DNA of 64,000 nt from Cryptomeria japonica (Eukaryota; Streptophyta; Pinopsida; Cupressales; Cupressaceae): positions 140,222,849 through 140,286,848 of the forward strand of contig NC_081410.1 in assembly GCF_030272615.1 (NCBI RefSeq). The letters run 5' to 3'. Each line of letters starts with the position of its first letter. The stretch's first letter is position 1. Below are positions 1-11,296 of the stretch, piece after piece. Under the pieces are notes generated by a model that saw only the letters and a program-made list of their open reading frames with translations, was not told where the DNA came from and did not search any database. The translations under genes were made by a program, and so were the position numbers.

Positions 1-951
1 AAAGAACATCATGTTTTTGTGGAGCAACATCTTTGTATAGATTTTAGCAAATCACTGGTTTGAAAGGATAAAATAAGACCTCATTGTTTGCTTTGTCTCG
101 AAAGTGGAAGGTATATGCTCTCCCCTTAACTGGGTGATCAAAAAGCCAAACCACTCTTACGCTTTCAGTACTTCACGCATTTAAATCCTTTAGCAGGCCT
201 GCCTTTCCGAGGAGTTGCAATCAACTCTTAAAGCCGTTTATGGCCGGTGTGAAGGGAACGACCTAAGTGGGGAACGACTTTGACGCCAAGAATTCCAACC
301 CACTATAATCAAATGTGGAAAGTGACGAAAGTCCTTTTCAACGGTTGCGCGCAGTGATTAGCCTTCCCCCAGTATCCTCGAGATATGTAAAGCCTTTGTT
401 CTAAAGGTTGGGAAGCCTCCTGAGGGAGTTTATCACTGATGGCTGAACGGGAAGCCTGATTACGAACCATAGAATTAGAAACTTTGAGCCGAGTCAGTAA
501 CCAAACATTGTAACATCATAGTGCAAGGGTGGGGAAGAATCCGCCCCCAAGATTACTCACCATATATCTCCCAAGATAACTACTCAATTGTGAAGCAATT
601 CACTTTGGGTTAACTTCTGGCAAAAGGCAAAAAAATGGGCGCCCCCTAGGGGGTGACACGGCTGTTTGAGCTGATGGAGTATCGAGACTAGTGGGCTATG
701 ATGTTATTAATGACCCTTGAATAAAGAGTCTTTCTGAAGTGTCTTACTTGTATCCAAACTTGTTAAAACATTGGGGATTTGAACACATCCTCGCAAGAAT
801 ATACACTTTCTGTTAGATTAGGCAAAATGACTGTACTTTGTGTGCCGTGCTTGCATTTTTTATTTCAGAAAATCATCCATCATACTTGAAAATTTTCTCA
901 ACAAAATTCAAAATCCTCACAAAAACACAAAAAAAGAAAATCAGGGTCGTC
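1..951 (+). other. Tat element leader, upstream part
   Basis: This stretch has no credible coding frame and no match to the 3' LTR at 14820-16291. It is therefore read as internal untranslated leader between the unseen primer site and the motif array. I see no RNA gene or promoter in it. A purine- and GC-richer block near 200-660 contains several short CCCC/GGGG runs. Confidence 0.55.
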
Positions 952-1601
952 TAGCGCATAAGAGCAACATCTTAGCGCGTGTAACAGTTCTATTAGCACA
1001 TTCAAACATCAAATTAGTGCGTACAACTAAAACAGTAGCGTTTCAATCCTAAGGCAAAACAGTGAACAATCTTTTAGCGCATCCAAAACACATTCTAGCG
1101 CGTATCAGCAACATATTAACGCGTAGGTATCCACAGTTAGCACATAAAACAAAATAGCTAGCGCGTATCAGGCCCAGTGTAGCGCGTAGATTTTTTGAAA
1201 CAAATTCCACAACATTTTCCACAGTCCTAGTTTAGTGCGTGGCATCTACATCTTAGCGCGTGGAATATATATATTAGCGCATTCGTCAAAACAGTTAGTG
1301 CATCTAAAGCCTAGTATAGCGCATATCTTTTCCAAACAAACTTAAACAGCAAATTTCAACAGCATGAGTTTTAGCGCATGAGACAAACAGCTTAGCGCGT
1401 GGAAACCATATTTTAGCGCATTAACCGAAACAGTTAGCGCGTGTCAATCCCAGTCTAGCGTGTGAATTTTTCACCCGCTAGAGCAAAATTTTTCCAAAAA
1501 TAAAAATTTAGCGCGTAATTAGGGGCAGATTAGCACGTGTGCTTATTAGTTTAGCGCATTAGGGAAATTCAGTAGCGCATTCAACTTCTGTTCTAGCACG
1601 T
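952..1601 (+). repeat. Array A: TAGCGC(G/A)T octamers in 21-bp register
   Basis: Octamers, exact or with one to two changes, start at 952, 973, 994, 1015, 1036, 1075, 1096, 1117, 1138, 1159, 1180, 1233, 1254, 1275, 1296, 1317, 1372, 1393, 1414, 1435, 1456, 1509, 1531, 1552, 1573 and 1594. Within blocks of five or six the spacing is 21 bp, with one 22. Blocks are separated by gaps of 39 to 55 bp, giving a higher-order period of about 137-139 bp. Sequence between motifs is not conserved. Variants are mostly C/T or G/A changes at the CpG positions. The array lies about 0.9 kb upstream of gag. Confidence 0.93.
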
Positions 1602-2512
1602 GATCCAAAACCAAAAAAAACAGAGAGTTACAAACTAAAAAATTTTGAAAAATTCAAAAACATTTTAGAGGACTTTTTTGTCAAAAATCATCTTTTATCA
1701 AACCAGAGTGACAAAAACAAACCATTAAAAACTTTTCTCAAATTCAATTTGTGTCAAACAAAGTTGTCAGAATCTGAAAACGAATCAAGCAATAGAGGAC
1801 GTCTTTCCTATCATAATCCGGAAAATTTTCATCATCAGTCTCAATCAAATCCTTTAACATCTTACAGATTTTTATCTCACAAACACTTGTCTAAAAATTC
1901 TCAAATCGTCAAATCTAGTTTCTAGATCGGGAAGCTTTTATCCATATCATTTGACACACTTTATCGTGAAGGGGCAGCCTTCACTCTGATAAAGTAAGAT
2001 TTGAAATTTCCAAAACAAGAATCAACTGAATCCAAACCAATCAAAGGAAATCATTGATCACTCTTGCATGACTAATCCCTTTATTCTGAGAAGAAAGAAC
2101 CTCTATCGTAACATCACGTTGAAGAAACAACAACGTAGTTTTTCCAAATTCATCAAGCGAAATAAGTTTTTATATATCAATCGTCAACTCTTCAAATCTC
2201 ATCGGGTATTTCTTCATCACGTCAAACGTTATATCCAAAACAAATCTAGCGAATTTGACAAAGAACCCCTGAAAACAAGAGCATACTGTCAAAAGTCTGC
2301 TTTTAATCAAAAGATAAACCGAGGTGGGAAAATCAATCCAACATTCTTGCCCGATGAGTGCATCACATATAACACATCTCGACAAGAACCACCAACACCC
2401 GAACGACACATCGAAGAGGCTTTTGTTCCTTTCATCACTGAAAGCTTCTACTAAAATACCTGTCACTCGCTCTCAATGAGATAAACAAAGCGAGGCACTC
2501 GTAGAATCAAGT
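1602..2512 (+). other. Tat element leader, downstream part
   Basis: AT-rich stretch between array A and the gag start. It contains one open frame at 2068-2454, listed separately. Nothing else in it resembles a known domain or RNA. Confidence 0.5.
2068..2454 (+). CDS. Small open frame upstream of gag, unknown
   Basis: A 128-residue open frame, rich in Lys, Arg, Phe and Asn, ends 59 bp before the gag start in another frame. It could be an extra leader ORF, a frameshifted N-terminus of Gag, or chance. The acidic C-terminal part is more protein-like than the basic, low-complexity N-terminal part. I recognise no domain. It has no stop while the neighbouring gag-pol frame is full of them, which is weak evidence either way. 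Confidence 0.2.
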   Translation: MTNPFILRRKNLYRNITLKKQQRSFSKFIKRNKFLYINRQLFKSHRVFLHHVKRYIQNKSSEFDKEPLKTRAYCQKSAFNQKINRGGKINPTFLPDECITYNTSRQEPPTPERHIEEAFVPFITESFY

Positions 2513-4442
2513 ATGAATCGCAGATTATCAAATCCTTTTGAAGTTCCACCCGTAGAAGAACCTGAAATTACTGATGCACTTCTTCGAGAATGTCAAGAAA
2601 ATCCTTCCTTCCAAAAACTTGTCGAAAAGCTCATGGAAAATGACAAGGAAAAATATCTGTTGATGCTCACAAGCAAGGGTGTTAAACTTCCTGAAGATTT
2701 CGACCCAAATCTTTTTCAAACCGGATTTCGGCAATATACATCTCAAGAACAAAACCGAGAAGAAGAAACTCACATACCTGAACAACATAACTTTGAACAA
2801 CACATTCCAGAGCAACGTATACCAGAAATGCGAATACTTGAACTTGAAACTCCAGAACAACACATACCATTTACTACACCTTTTCAGTTAAGAACAACTA
2901 CAAGGGAAACACTCTTCCCTCGGCAAGATAATGCACCCTTGGTTGCTCTTACTCAACAAATGCAAATGCTGCAAAGACAAATACAGGATATGCAACAAGG
3001 GACAACAGTGCGGTATTCTATAAACGAAATCTGTCCTTATCCATTTGACAGAAGATTAAACATGGTACCTTTTCCTCCAAACTCAGACGTCCCCAAATTT
3101 GATAAATATGATGGGAAAGGTGATCCTCGGGATCATGTTCGAGAATTTTGCACCATGAGTCTTGAATTTGCTCATGATGACACTTATCTAATGAGGTTGT
3201 TCCCAAGAATCCTGGGAGGACAAACAATGGAATGGTTATCCAAGATTACACCACCTGTCAGATCATTTGACGAATTGGTTAATAAATTCATCACCCACTA
3301 TTCTTACAACATCCAACATGCCATAACCATGCTAGATGTTTGCAACACCAAACAAAAGAACAATGAAACATTCATGTTATTCCTTCAGCGTTGGCGACGC
3401 ATGGTATCCAGATATCCTCGTGATATTCCTAAAAAAGAAGAAAATGGAAATCTTCATTGATAACTTGAATGGCGAGATGAGTTACAGACTCAAACTTCAA
3501 TGCATACCATCCTTTGCCAAATTGATTGAAAATGGCATTCAAGTAGAAGAAGCTTGTGTCAAAAAGGGAACACTCAAATTCTACAAGGAAGGAACAAATT
3601 CATCAAACTACAATAACCAAAACAACACCAACTTTGACAAATCTAGATTTTGGACTCGAAACAAAAACGAAGGCAACAACGAACCACATGATCCTAAATC
3701 GAAACAACCAGTGCTTGCATTATCTGGAAATCCTCAGAACACGAAAAATGCTAAAAATGCTACTCCCAGTGCTAATACGTATGTGCAAAACATTGATCAA
3801 GGGCAAATCAACACAAACAACACCAACGATAATCGAGACAAAAACATGAATCCAGGACCTAACAACAATCCACGCAACAACACGAACAATTTCCAAAAGC
3901 GTATCTTCACACCACTAGGACAATCACTAGAATCCGCATTCAGAGAACTTTTGGCAAACAAGGTTCTTTCTTTACCACCACTCAACAATTATGAATGCCC
4001 AGTCAAACCACCTTGGTGGAATGATTCACACTATTGTGATTTTCATCGCAACAAAGGTCATAGAACAAACGAGTGCATGAGATTAAAACACATAATTCAG
4101 GACATGATTGATCGAGGTGACTTAACGGTGGATGGTCTCAAAATAAATAATGATCACGAAGCATTCAAAGATCCTCTCCCAAATTATAAAGATGGAGCAT
4201 CAACTTCAAATGATACACGCGGAGCTCGTATTAATCATATCTACAACAACACAATCAACCACATATCAGCCGAAGACCATCAAGTCAATGTTATAACCAT
4301 TTGAGATAGACATGATCATGAATTTGTCAATGTAACAACCCGGACTCAGAAATACGTCTTGAAGGGACACACTGCACCTCCAACTACCACACCAAAGATC
4401 CAATACGATTTGGTTAACCAACTATGCAAGACTCCAGCTTAG
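2513..4442 (+). pseudogene. gag: Tat gag (broken)
   Basis: Encodes the structural Gag protein that forms the particle in the cytoplasm. The retrotransposon gag core begins near residue 195 (KYDGKGDPRDHV) and runs through the tryptophan-containing helices to about 3440. A frameshift near 3429-3445, in an A-rich run, moves the reading frame; the second part continues from 3336-4304. A knuckle of form CX2HX4HX4C (CDFHRNKGHRTNEC) lies near 4035-4077; it has the spacing of a CCHC knuckle with the second Cys replaced by His. The Asn-rich middle is low complexity. In-frame stops TGA at 4302 and TAG near 4440 precede the protease. The start at 2513 is the first Met of the frame and is provisional. 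Confidence 0.85.
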
Positions 4443-6953
4443 ATATCTATCCTAGAATTATTGAAACTATTTCCAAAACACAAAGACATATTAGAGCAAG
4501 CGCTATTGGAAACAAATGTACCTCAAAATCTGGATACAGACAGATTCCAAGCCATGGTTGCCCATATGACAGAATCTCATAACCTCACCTTCTCAGAGCA
4601 TGATAATATTTCATTAAGTCATCCACATAATACTCCTCTACATATTGAAGTCATTGTTTGCAAACACCGCGTCAAAAGAGTCTTAATAGATGGAGGAGCC
4701 GAACTTAATATATGTACTTTAAAGCTTATCCGTGCACTAGGTTTCTCAGAAGAATCTATTGATCCTTGTAAAAAGATTACTATAAAAGCATATGATGATG
4801 AGGAAAGGTCCTCTAAAGGAACAGTGATATTACCTATTCAAGTAGGACCAGTGCAAAAGGATACTATCTGTCAGGTTTTAGATATTGATCTCACCTACAA
4901 TATCTTATTAGGACGACCCTGGATACATGAAATGCAAGCAGTCCCTTCTACATATCACCAGTGTGTCAAGTTTCCTTATGATGGACAAGAAATCTCCATA
5001 TCTGCTGATCATAATCCATTTCAACATTGCAATGCAATGGGGGCAGCACAGGACAGTTTGGTTCCTCATAATAGAGAAAAGCAGCAATCTTCAACATCAG
5101 ATCCATATACAGCAAAATCCAACTCCTTATGGGGAGACTTCATGCAGAAAATGCAAATCAAAGACCAAGGCATGGGAGAATACTCTTTGGAGCCTTTATG
5201 TTTGGCAAAATTGCCAACCTCACCTAGATCGCATGGTTTGCCTACTACATCAACACAGCTGGCTACTAAGCCCATCACTAAATTTGATGGTACCTTCATC
5301 CAATTGGGTACTCTAGCACATGAATCAGAAGACAAAGATATTCTTAGCTGGTTATACGAAGATGAAGAAGAAAATCATAGAGCAGTTGCTCTGGACATTG
5401 TTCTACCAACACACATGTATGGAAAAGGCTACTTAATCATGAAGCAAATGGGATATGACGGTAAAGGACCCACTGGCAAACGCAAAGGAGTCACTGAACT
5501 TATAAATCTTCCTTCACAACCTAGCAGAAACAAAGCAGGATTGGGTTCTAAACTCATGTTCCTATTGAAGCGACCACCTCACCTGCCTATCAAACCTCAA
5601 TGGAAGGAAAAGAAGAAGTACAAAGAAGAATCTTGGCAAGAAGCACTTTTTGAATCATCAGAAACAATCCATAAGGCATGGGAACGTCAAGATCAGAAGT
5701 TACATCAAGAAAAACTTCTAAGTCATAAGAAGGCCCTATCTGCAGCAGTAGCTCATATTCAAACACCAATATCTCAAGAACAAATCAGGACATCTTCAAA
5801 TACCATTATTCCTCCCCGAAGAAGCACAGTCTATGAACAAATCCAGCAAGTAGAAGATGGATCTGATACAGAATCAACACAAAATATCAAAATAGTATCC
5901 ATCATCAAAGATTTGTTTTCACCATACAACACCCCTGTTTACAGCACAGATAGAATCTGGGATGATGCCTATGAGATAGATTCTAATGAATATGAATGGG
6001 GTACCTGCTCCAATGCTACTACTGATATCCTGGATGATACTGATTCTATATCCCTTTCTCAGGAAGAACATAACGCAGAAGATAGACCTCTTGAATTTGG
6101 ACTGCAAAATATCTATGACGCTCTGGAAAGTGAACAGAAACATTATGAACAAGTCTATATGGAAGATGATACCATCGAGGACCTCGACGAAATCCTAAAT
6201 TTCTTTAAACCAAAAACCCAGCACCATGAAAACTCTATCCTAACACTTACGGTAGCCGAACTTGATCCACCCAACGATTCCTTACCACTTGTCTTTCCTG
6301 ACCTCATCGATTGGGACGAACCTGAAACAAATGATATACCTATTTTCCCAGATGATGCATCTATTGTCCATTACCTATGTACCGTAAATCCGGAAACAGA
6401 CTCTACCAGTGAACGAAATAATGATATCTATCAATCAGGGAGTGCCAAGTCTCTCAGTCGCAAAAATGCATCAAGTAACGAATCTAATGTTGAAAACCAG
6501 TCAATGGCAGCTCTAGATCATAAAAAAGTAAAAATAAAGGACGCATCGGAGGGTGAAAACCTTTTTAAGGCACCTAACGATGGGAGACTTGACACCCTTC
6601 CTGAGCACTTTCATGAGCGATCGCCCATATTGATTGAGCCTACTCAATCAATCAACATTGGTACCACAGAAGCAGCTAGAAATATACATCTTGCAGAATC
6701 TCTGACAGAGGAAGAAAGATCGGCATTCATCATCTTCTTTAAAGGACAACAAATTAACTTTGCCTGGTCATATGCTGATATGCCCGGAGTAGATCCACAC
6801 CTAATCATGCATCACTTGTCCATCTCTGCAGGAGTCAAGCTAGTCAAGCAAAAGCTACGAAAGATGAATCCACAAGTAGCACTCATGGTCAAAATGGAAT
6901 TAAAGAAATTATTAGATGTCGGATTCATTCAACCCATTGACTATGCAGAGTGA
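4443..6953 (+). pseudogene. pro: Tat protease, G-patch and RT N-terminal region
   Basis: Continues the gag frame. The aspartic protease active site is LIDGGAELNI (about 4680-4710), with the flap and the ILLGRPWIH segment near 4905-4925; D-G-G in place of D-S/T-G is common in Tat proteases. A G-patch lies at about 5410-5550 (GYLIMKQMGYDGKGPTG, then AGLGSK); such a glycine-rich RNA-binding module between protease and RT is known in Tat elements. A long acidic, Ser/Asp-rich linker follows. The start of the RT domain (LSISAGVKLVKQKLRKMNP) precedes the stop TGA at 6951, which replaces what is usually a Trp. Confidence 0.88.
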
Positions 6954-8157
6954 ATTTCTAACATTGTTCCAATGTCAAAACCAAATGGTAGTATCAGAAT
7001 ATGCACTGACTTCAGAGATGTCAATAAAGCTTGTCCAAAAGATGACTTTCCTCTGCCAAGTATTGATATAATTGTAGATCTCACAGCAGGCCATGCAATG
7101 CTCTCCTTAATGGAAGGTTTCTTAGGCTATAATCAAATCAAAATAGCTCCTGAAGATCAAGACAAAACAACATTCACCTGTCCTTGGGGAACATACTGTT
7201 GGAATGTTATGCCTTTTGGCTTAAATAATGCAGGCACCACTTATCAAAGAGCAATGACAACCATATTCCATGATATGATGCACACATTTATGGAAGACTA
7301 TGTGGATGATTTACTAGCAAAATCCTTCACCAGAGCTGAACATCTCGGCATCCTAACAAAGATCTTTGATCGGTTGCAGAAATTCCAAGTCCGACTCAAC
7401 CCTAAGAAGTGTGTCTTCGAGGTTACATCAGGCAAGTTACTAGGTTACATCGTCTCAGCTAAAGGTATTGAAGTTGATCCAGCAAAGGTACAAGCCATCA
7501 TGGATATGCCACCACCAAAGAATATCAGTCAACTTCGATCTCTCCCAGGATGACTTCAATCAATCAGGCAATTCATCTCTCAACTAGCAGATAAAAGTCT
7601 ACCATTTAACAACTTGCTACACAAAAATGTACCATTCAGATGGGAGACTAAGTGTGCAGAATCTTTTTACCAAATTAAACAGTACCTGATGAATTTACCA
7701 GTTCTAGTACCACCAATTGCAGGAAAGCCTCTTATACTATATATCTCAACAACAGATGTTTCACTGGGGGCACTATTGGCACAAGAAGATCAACAAGGAA
7801 AGGAACGCGCCATATATTACATCAGTAGAACATTGAATGGCTATGAACTCAATTATACATTCATTGAAAAGGCTTGCCTAACAGTTGTTTTTGCATCTCA
7901 AAAGTTTCGACATTATATGCTAGCACACACTATCAAGCTAGTAGCCAAAATTGATCCTCTCAAGTATCTACTCAGCAAGGCAGCTCTCGCAGGCCGATTG
8001 GCTAAATGGGTCATGATTCTCAGTGAATTCGACATCCACTACACAGAACGACGAGCCATCAAAGGACAAGCAATTGCAGATCAACTGGCTGAAGCACCGC
8101 TACCAAGAAAACAAACCATGGACATTGAATTTCCAAACAGGGACATTTTTGCTCTTT
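6954..8157 (+). pseudogene. Tat reverse transcriptase and RNase H
   Basis: RT copies the element RNA into DNA and the RNase H removes the template. Same frame as the protease. The fingers motif SKPNGSIRICTDFRDVNKA lies near 6972-7030, the palm motif YVDDLL near 7297-7315, and the thumb reaches VDPAKVQAI near 7470-7500. An in-frame TGA at 7551 splits RT from RNase H. The RNase H part shows TTDVSLGALLAQE, a conserved E (IEKACL) and a third acidic position (AKIDPLKYL). The two Asp residues of YVDD are intact, so loss of function comes from the stops, not from the catalytic centre. Confidence 0.9.
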
Positions 8158-8552
8158 CCTCCAAACAATGGACCCTATACTTTGATGGATCCTATACACA
8201 ACATGGTTCAGGGGCCGACATTCTATTCATCACCCCTGAAGGGCACACTATGCCGAGATAATACAGGCTTATGTTTCCATGTACAAATAATGTGGCTGAA
8301 TATGAAGCATTGGTCATAGGCATCAAAATGGCTGTCGAATGGAAAATCACAGAATTAAAAGTCTACGGAGACTCACAATTGGTCATCAATCAAATCAACA
8401 ACAACTATCAGACAAAAGATGACAAGTTACTACCCTACAAACGAATGGTGGATGACTTCAAACAGTATTTTGTGCACATCACTTTTGAACAAATACCAAG
8501 GTTGAACAACAAAGCAGCCGATGCAATGGCTACAATTGCTTCATTACTATAA
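8158..8552 (+). pseudogene. Tat second RNase H (archaeal type)
   Basis: A second RNase H domain directly after the first. The four expected acidic residues are visible in LYFDGS, AEYEAL, VYGDSQLV and NNKAADAMA. This RH-aRH arrangement is diagnostic of Tat-lineage elements. A TAA at 8259 breaks it between the first strand and the CTNNVAEYEAL helix, and a second TAA at 8550 separates it from the integrase. Confidence 0.88.
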
Positions 8553-9919
8553 ATTCCAGCACAACAGAGTCATTATGAGTTCCTGGTAGAGCAACTGTTC
8601 TCTCTCGCCTATGACCACTCTGAATCCCAGGTTATATATGCCTTGACCAGTTCTGATTCTCCGCTATATGGACCGATATACGATTACCTCAAGCATAATA
8701 TCTTACCCATTGACCAATCTCGTAACCAAAAAAGTAACTTTATTCGACAAACTGCCCGTTACACCCTTACCGCTGATACTCTATATCATCGAGGTGTCGA
8801 TGGTACTCTTCTTCGTTGTCTTGATCGTAATGATTCCAATTCGGCTTTACATGAGCTTCATGAAGTATTTGTGGCACACATTCAAGTGGCACTACTCTTG
8901 CTAAAAAGCTTCTATGAATGGGATACTACTGGCCTACAATGGAGGAAGATTCATATCACTTTGCCAAGAAATGTCCTAAATGCCAAATCCATGGCAATTT
9001 GATACATGCACCAGCATAGGAACTGCAGCCATTTACAACATCCTGGCCCTTTTGTCAGTGGGGATTGGACTTGGTTGGCAAAATACATCCTTCATCTTCA
9101 AATGCACACAATTTCATTATAACTGCAATAGAATACTTTACCAAATGGATCGAAGCAGTTCCCATGACCATAGTGACCGAGAAACAAATTGCCTCTTTTA
9201 TCCTGAATTATCTGATCTGCAGATATGGTATTCCAAGTTCAATCGTCACAGATAATGGACGACCTTTCAAAAACCAAGATGTGCAGGAACTATGTGAAAA
9301 ATTCAAAATCCAACATCGGTTTTCTACACCATACTACCCACAGGGAAATGGTCAAGTAGAGGCATCTAACAAGACAATCCTAAAAATCCTCAAGAAAACG
9401 GTGAATGATGCAGGTAAAGATTGGCACGTACAACTCAATCCAACACTTTGGGCATACAGGATCAGCATCTGCACGCCTACAGGGGCAACACCATATTCAT
9501 TGGTATATGGATCCGAGGCTATTTTACCCTTGGAGGTAGAAATTCCATCTCTTAGAGTCTCTTTGAAAGGTTTGATCCCCGATGAAGAGTATCGAGTTAA
9601 CCGACTGCAAGAACTGGAACTATTAGATGAAAGACGCCAACATGCTTATACTCATCTCAAAGCATATCAGCAACGCATGTGCAAAAGCTACAATCATAAG
9701 GTCATTCCTCGCAACTTCAAGGTTGGTGATCTAGTCCTAAAAGAAAATCCAAGAAATCAGCAAGATAGAGAAAAGAAAGGGAAATTTGAACCTAACTGGT
9801 TGGATCCCTATGTCATCATCTCAGTCTATGGATCAGGTGCCTATCAGCTAACAAATTCTGAAGGAGATGTGCTTGATGATCCAACTAACAACATTCATCT
9901 GAAGAAGTACTATACTTAA
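8553..9919 (+). pseudogene. int: Tat integrase
   Basis: Integrase inserts the cDNA into the genome. The HHCC zinc region is split by a frameshift near 8870-8880 (first frame 8643-9002), after which the C-P-K-C half reads in the next frame, broken by TGA near 8914 and TAG near 9005. The catalytic core runs from about 9060: D in GLDLVGK, D in VTDNGRPF (about 9245-9270) and E in GQVEASN (about 9350). The C-terminal part has a GPY/F-like segment and ends at a plain TAA at 9917. No chromodomain is present, consistent with Tat. Confidence 0.88.
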
Positions 9920-11296
9920 GGTAGCCTAGTGCACGGAAAAAGCCAAAAACAAACAAAAAAATCCAGAAAAAGCAAAAATACAAAGTACAATAAAAACAAA
10001 TGGTGAAAACCTAGTAAACAGGCGCCCTTGTGAAAGACCGGCTTCTCTATCTATATCCATGCCATTTTATCCATCAAAACACTATCGGCCATCGTCCGAC
10101 ACTTAGTATATCTCTATTCAGGACATACTTAGCATAGTCACTATCCTGAGTTATCCATCTGTATCTATTCTCTTATCACATTTCACCATGGCTTGAAATC
10201 ACTATATGTATTCACAATCAAGAGGCACACTCAGCTAGGGGCATATAAATCATATCAATCTTGCAAACATTCAAGACATCAAGACTAGATGCAAAACTCA
10301 ACAGCATGACATCCAACAAGCACAACTACGCTTCATCACAACAACCAAAAACACAAACAATACACAAGAATCTCAAGGATGGATGATTTTCTGAAGTACT
10401 ACATGTTGCATTATCGCATAAAAGTCTTGATTATTTTGCATTTTGAACTTTTTAAATTATTGGAATCTTCTCCTTATCTCATAAAAAGCTTCAAAGCTAG
10501 AGATAATGAGGAACTTCCAATATTTTCTTAGTCTTCTGTCTGGGAGGCCATCATTTGTACTGTGTGAATATTTGCCTCGAGACGTGATACATATCACTAA
10601 AGGCCTGATTCCATTTCATGCATATAAATGATCTACTCTTGTATATTTACGCAATACGCACTCAGGTCATCCTGGTTCAATTATACCTTGACGCTTGTGC
10701 TATCTTGCAAAATCGAATATCATGTAAATTTTACTCAGGTCATTATGGTTCAATTATACCATTATGCTTGTATAAATTTTCAACATATCCAAAAATCAAT
10801 AAATGCTCCATGATGATATTTACAAAGAAAGCAAATAAATGGTTATATCAGACGACAAATATAGAATGAGAGATGCTCCAAAAACAATTAGTTGCATATC
10901 ATTTACAAATAGTTGCATTTCATTTTACAATTAGTTACATATCATTCTTACATCATTAGTTACATATCATTTTGCATCATTATTACATCATTTTACATCA
11001 TATCATATTACATGTAACAACATATTAAATCATACATCTCATTTTCAAGATACATCTCACAGCATATAAAAACATACATCCTGCATCATACATTACATCA
11101 TATATATAAACATTACATCATCATATAAAAAGCAAGTAGCACACATAACAATGCATCCATAAACACATCACATCGATCAAAAATGGTGTTGTATATATAT
11201 ATCTCAAAAATGATCAAAATCTACAAAATGTGCCTCAATACTATGTCCAGTACACAGTATACAAAAGATCCAAAAATACAACAGAGACACTGTCTC
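9920..11296. other. Tat element region between pol and antisense gene
   Basis: No credible coding frame. It holds an A-rich stretch at 9930-10010 and a 73-bp direct repeat at about 10660-10805. A low-complexity block at about 10870-11160 is built of TTACAT/CATCAT words. The last 100 bp lead into the end of the antisense gene. Confidence 0.6.
10660..10805 (+). repeat. Imperfect 73-bp tandem duplication
   Basis: The phrase ACTCAGGTCAT followed by GGTTCAATTATACC occurs at about 10660 and again at about 10733, followed in both copies by a GCTTGT word. The two copies are in direct orientation and abut. Confidence 0.6.

Noticed and set aside
840-1052. 70-codon open frame over the start of array A
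   Set aside because: It merely reads through the octamer repeats; composition follows the repeat and no domain is visible.
952-1601. CRISPR-like array
   Set aside because: Regular short repeats with unique spacers look superficially similar, but the repeat is only 8 bp, the step is 21 bp and the context is a plant retrotransposon.
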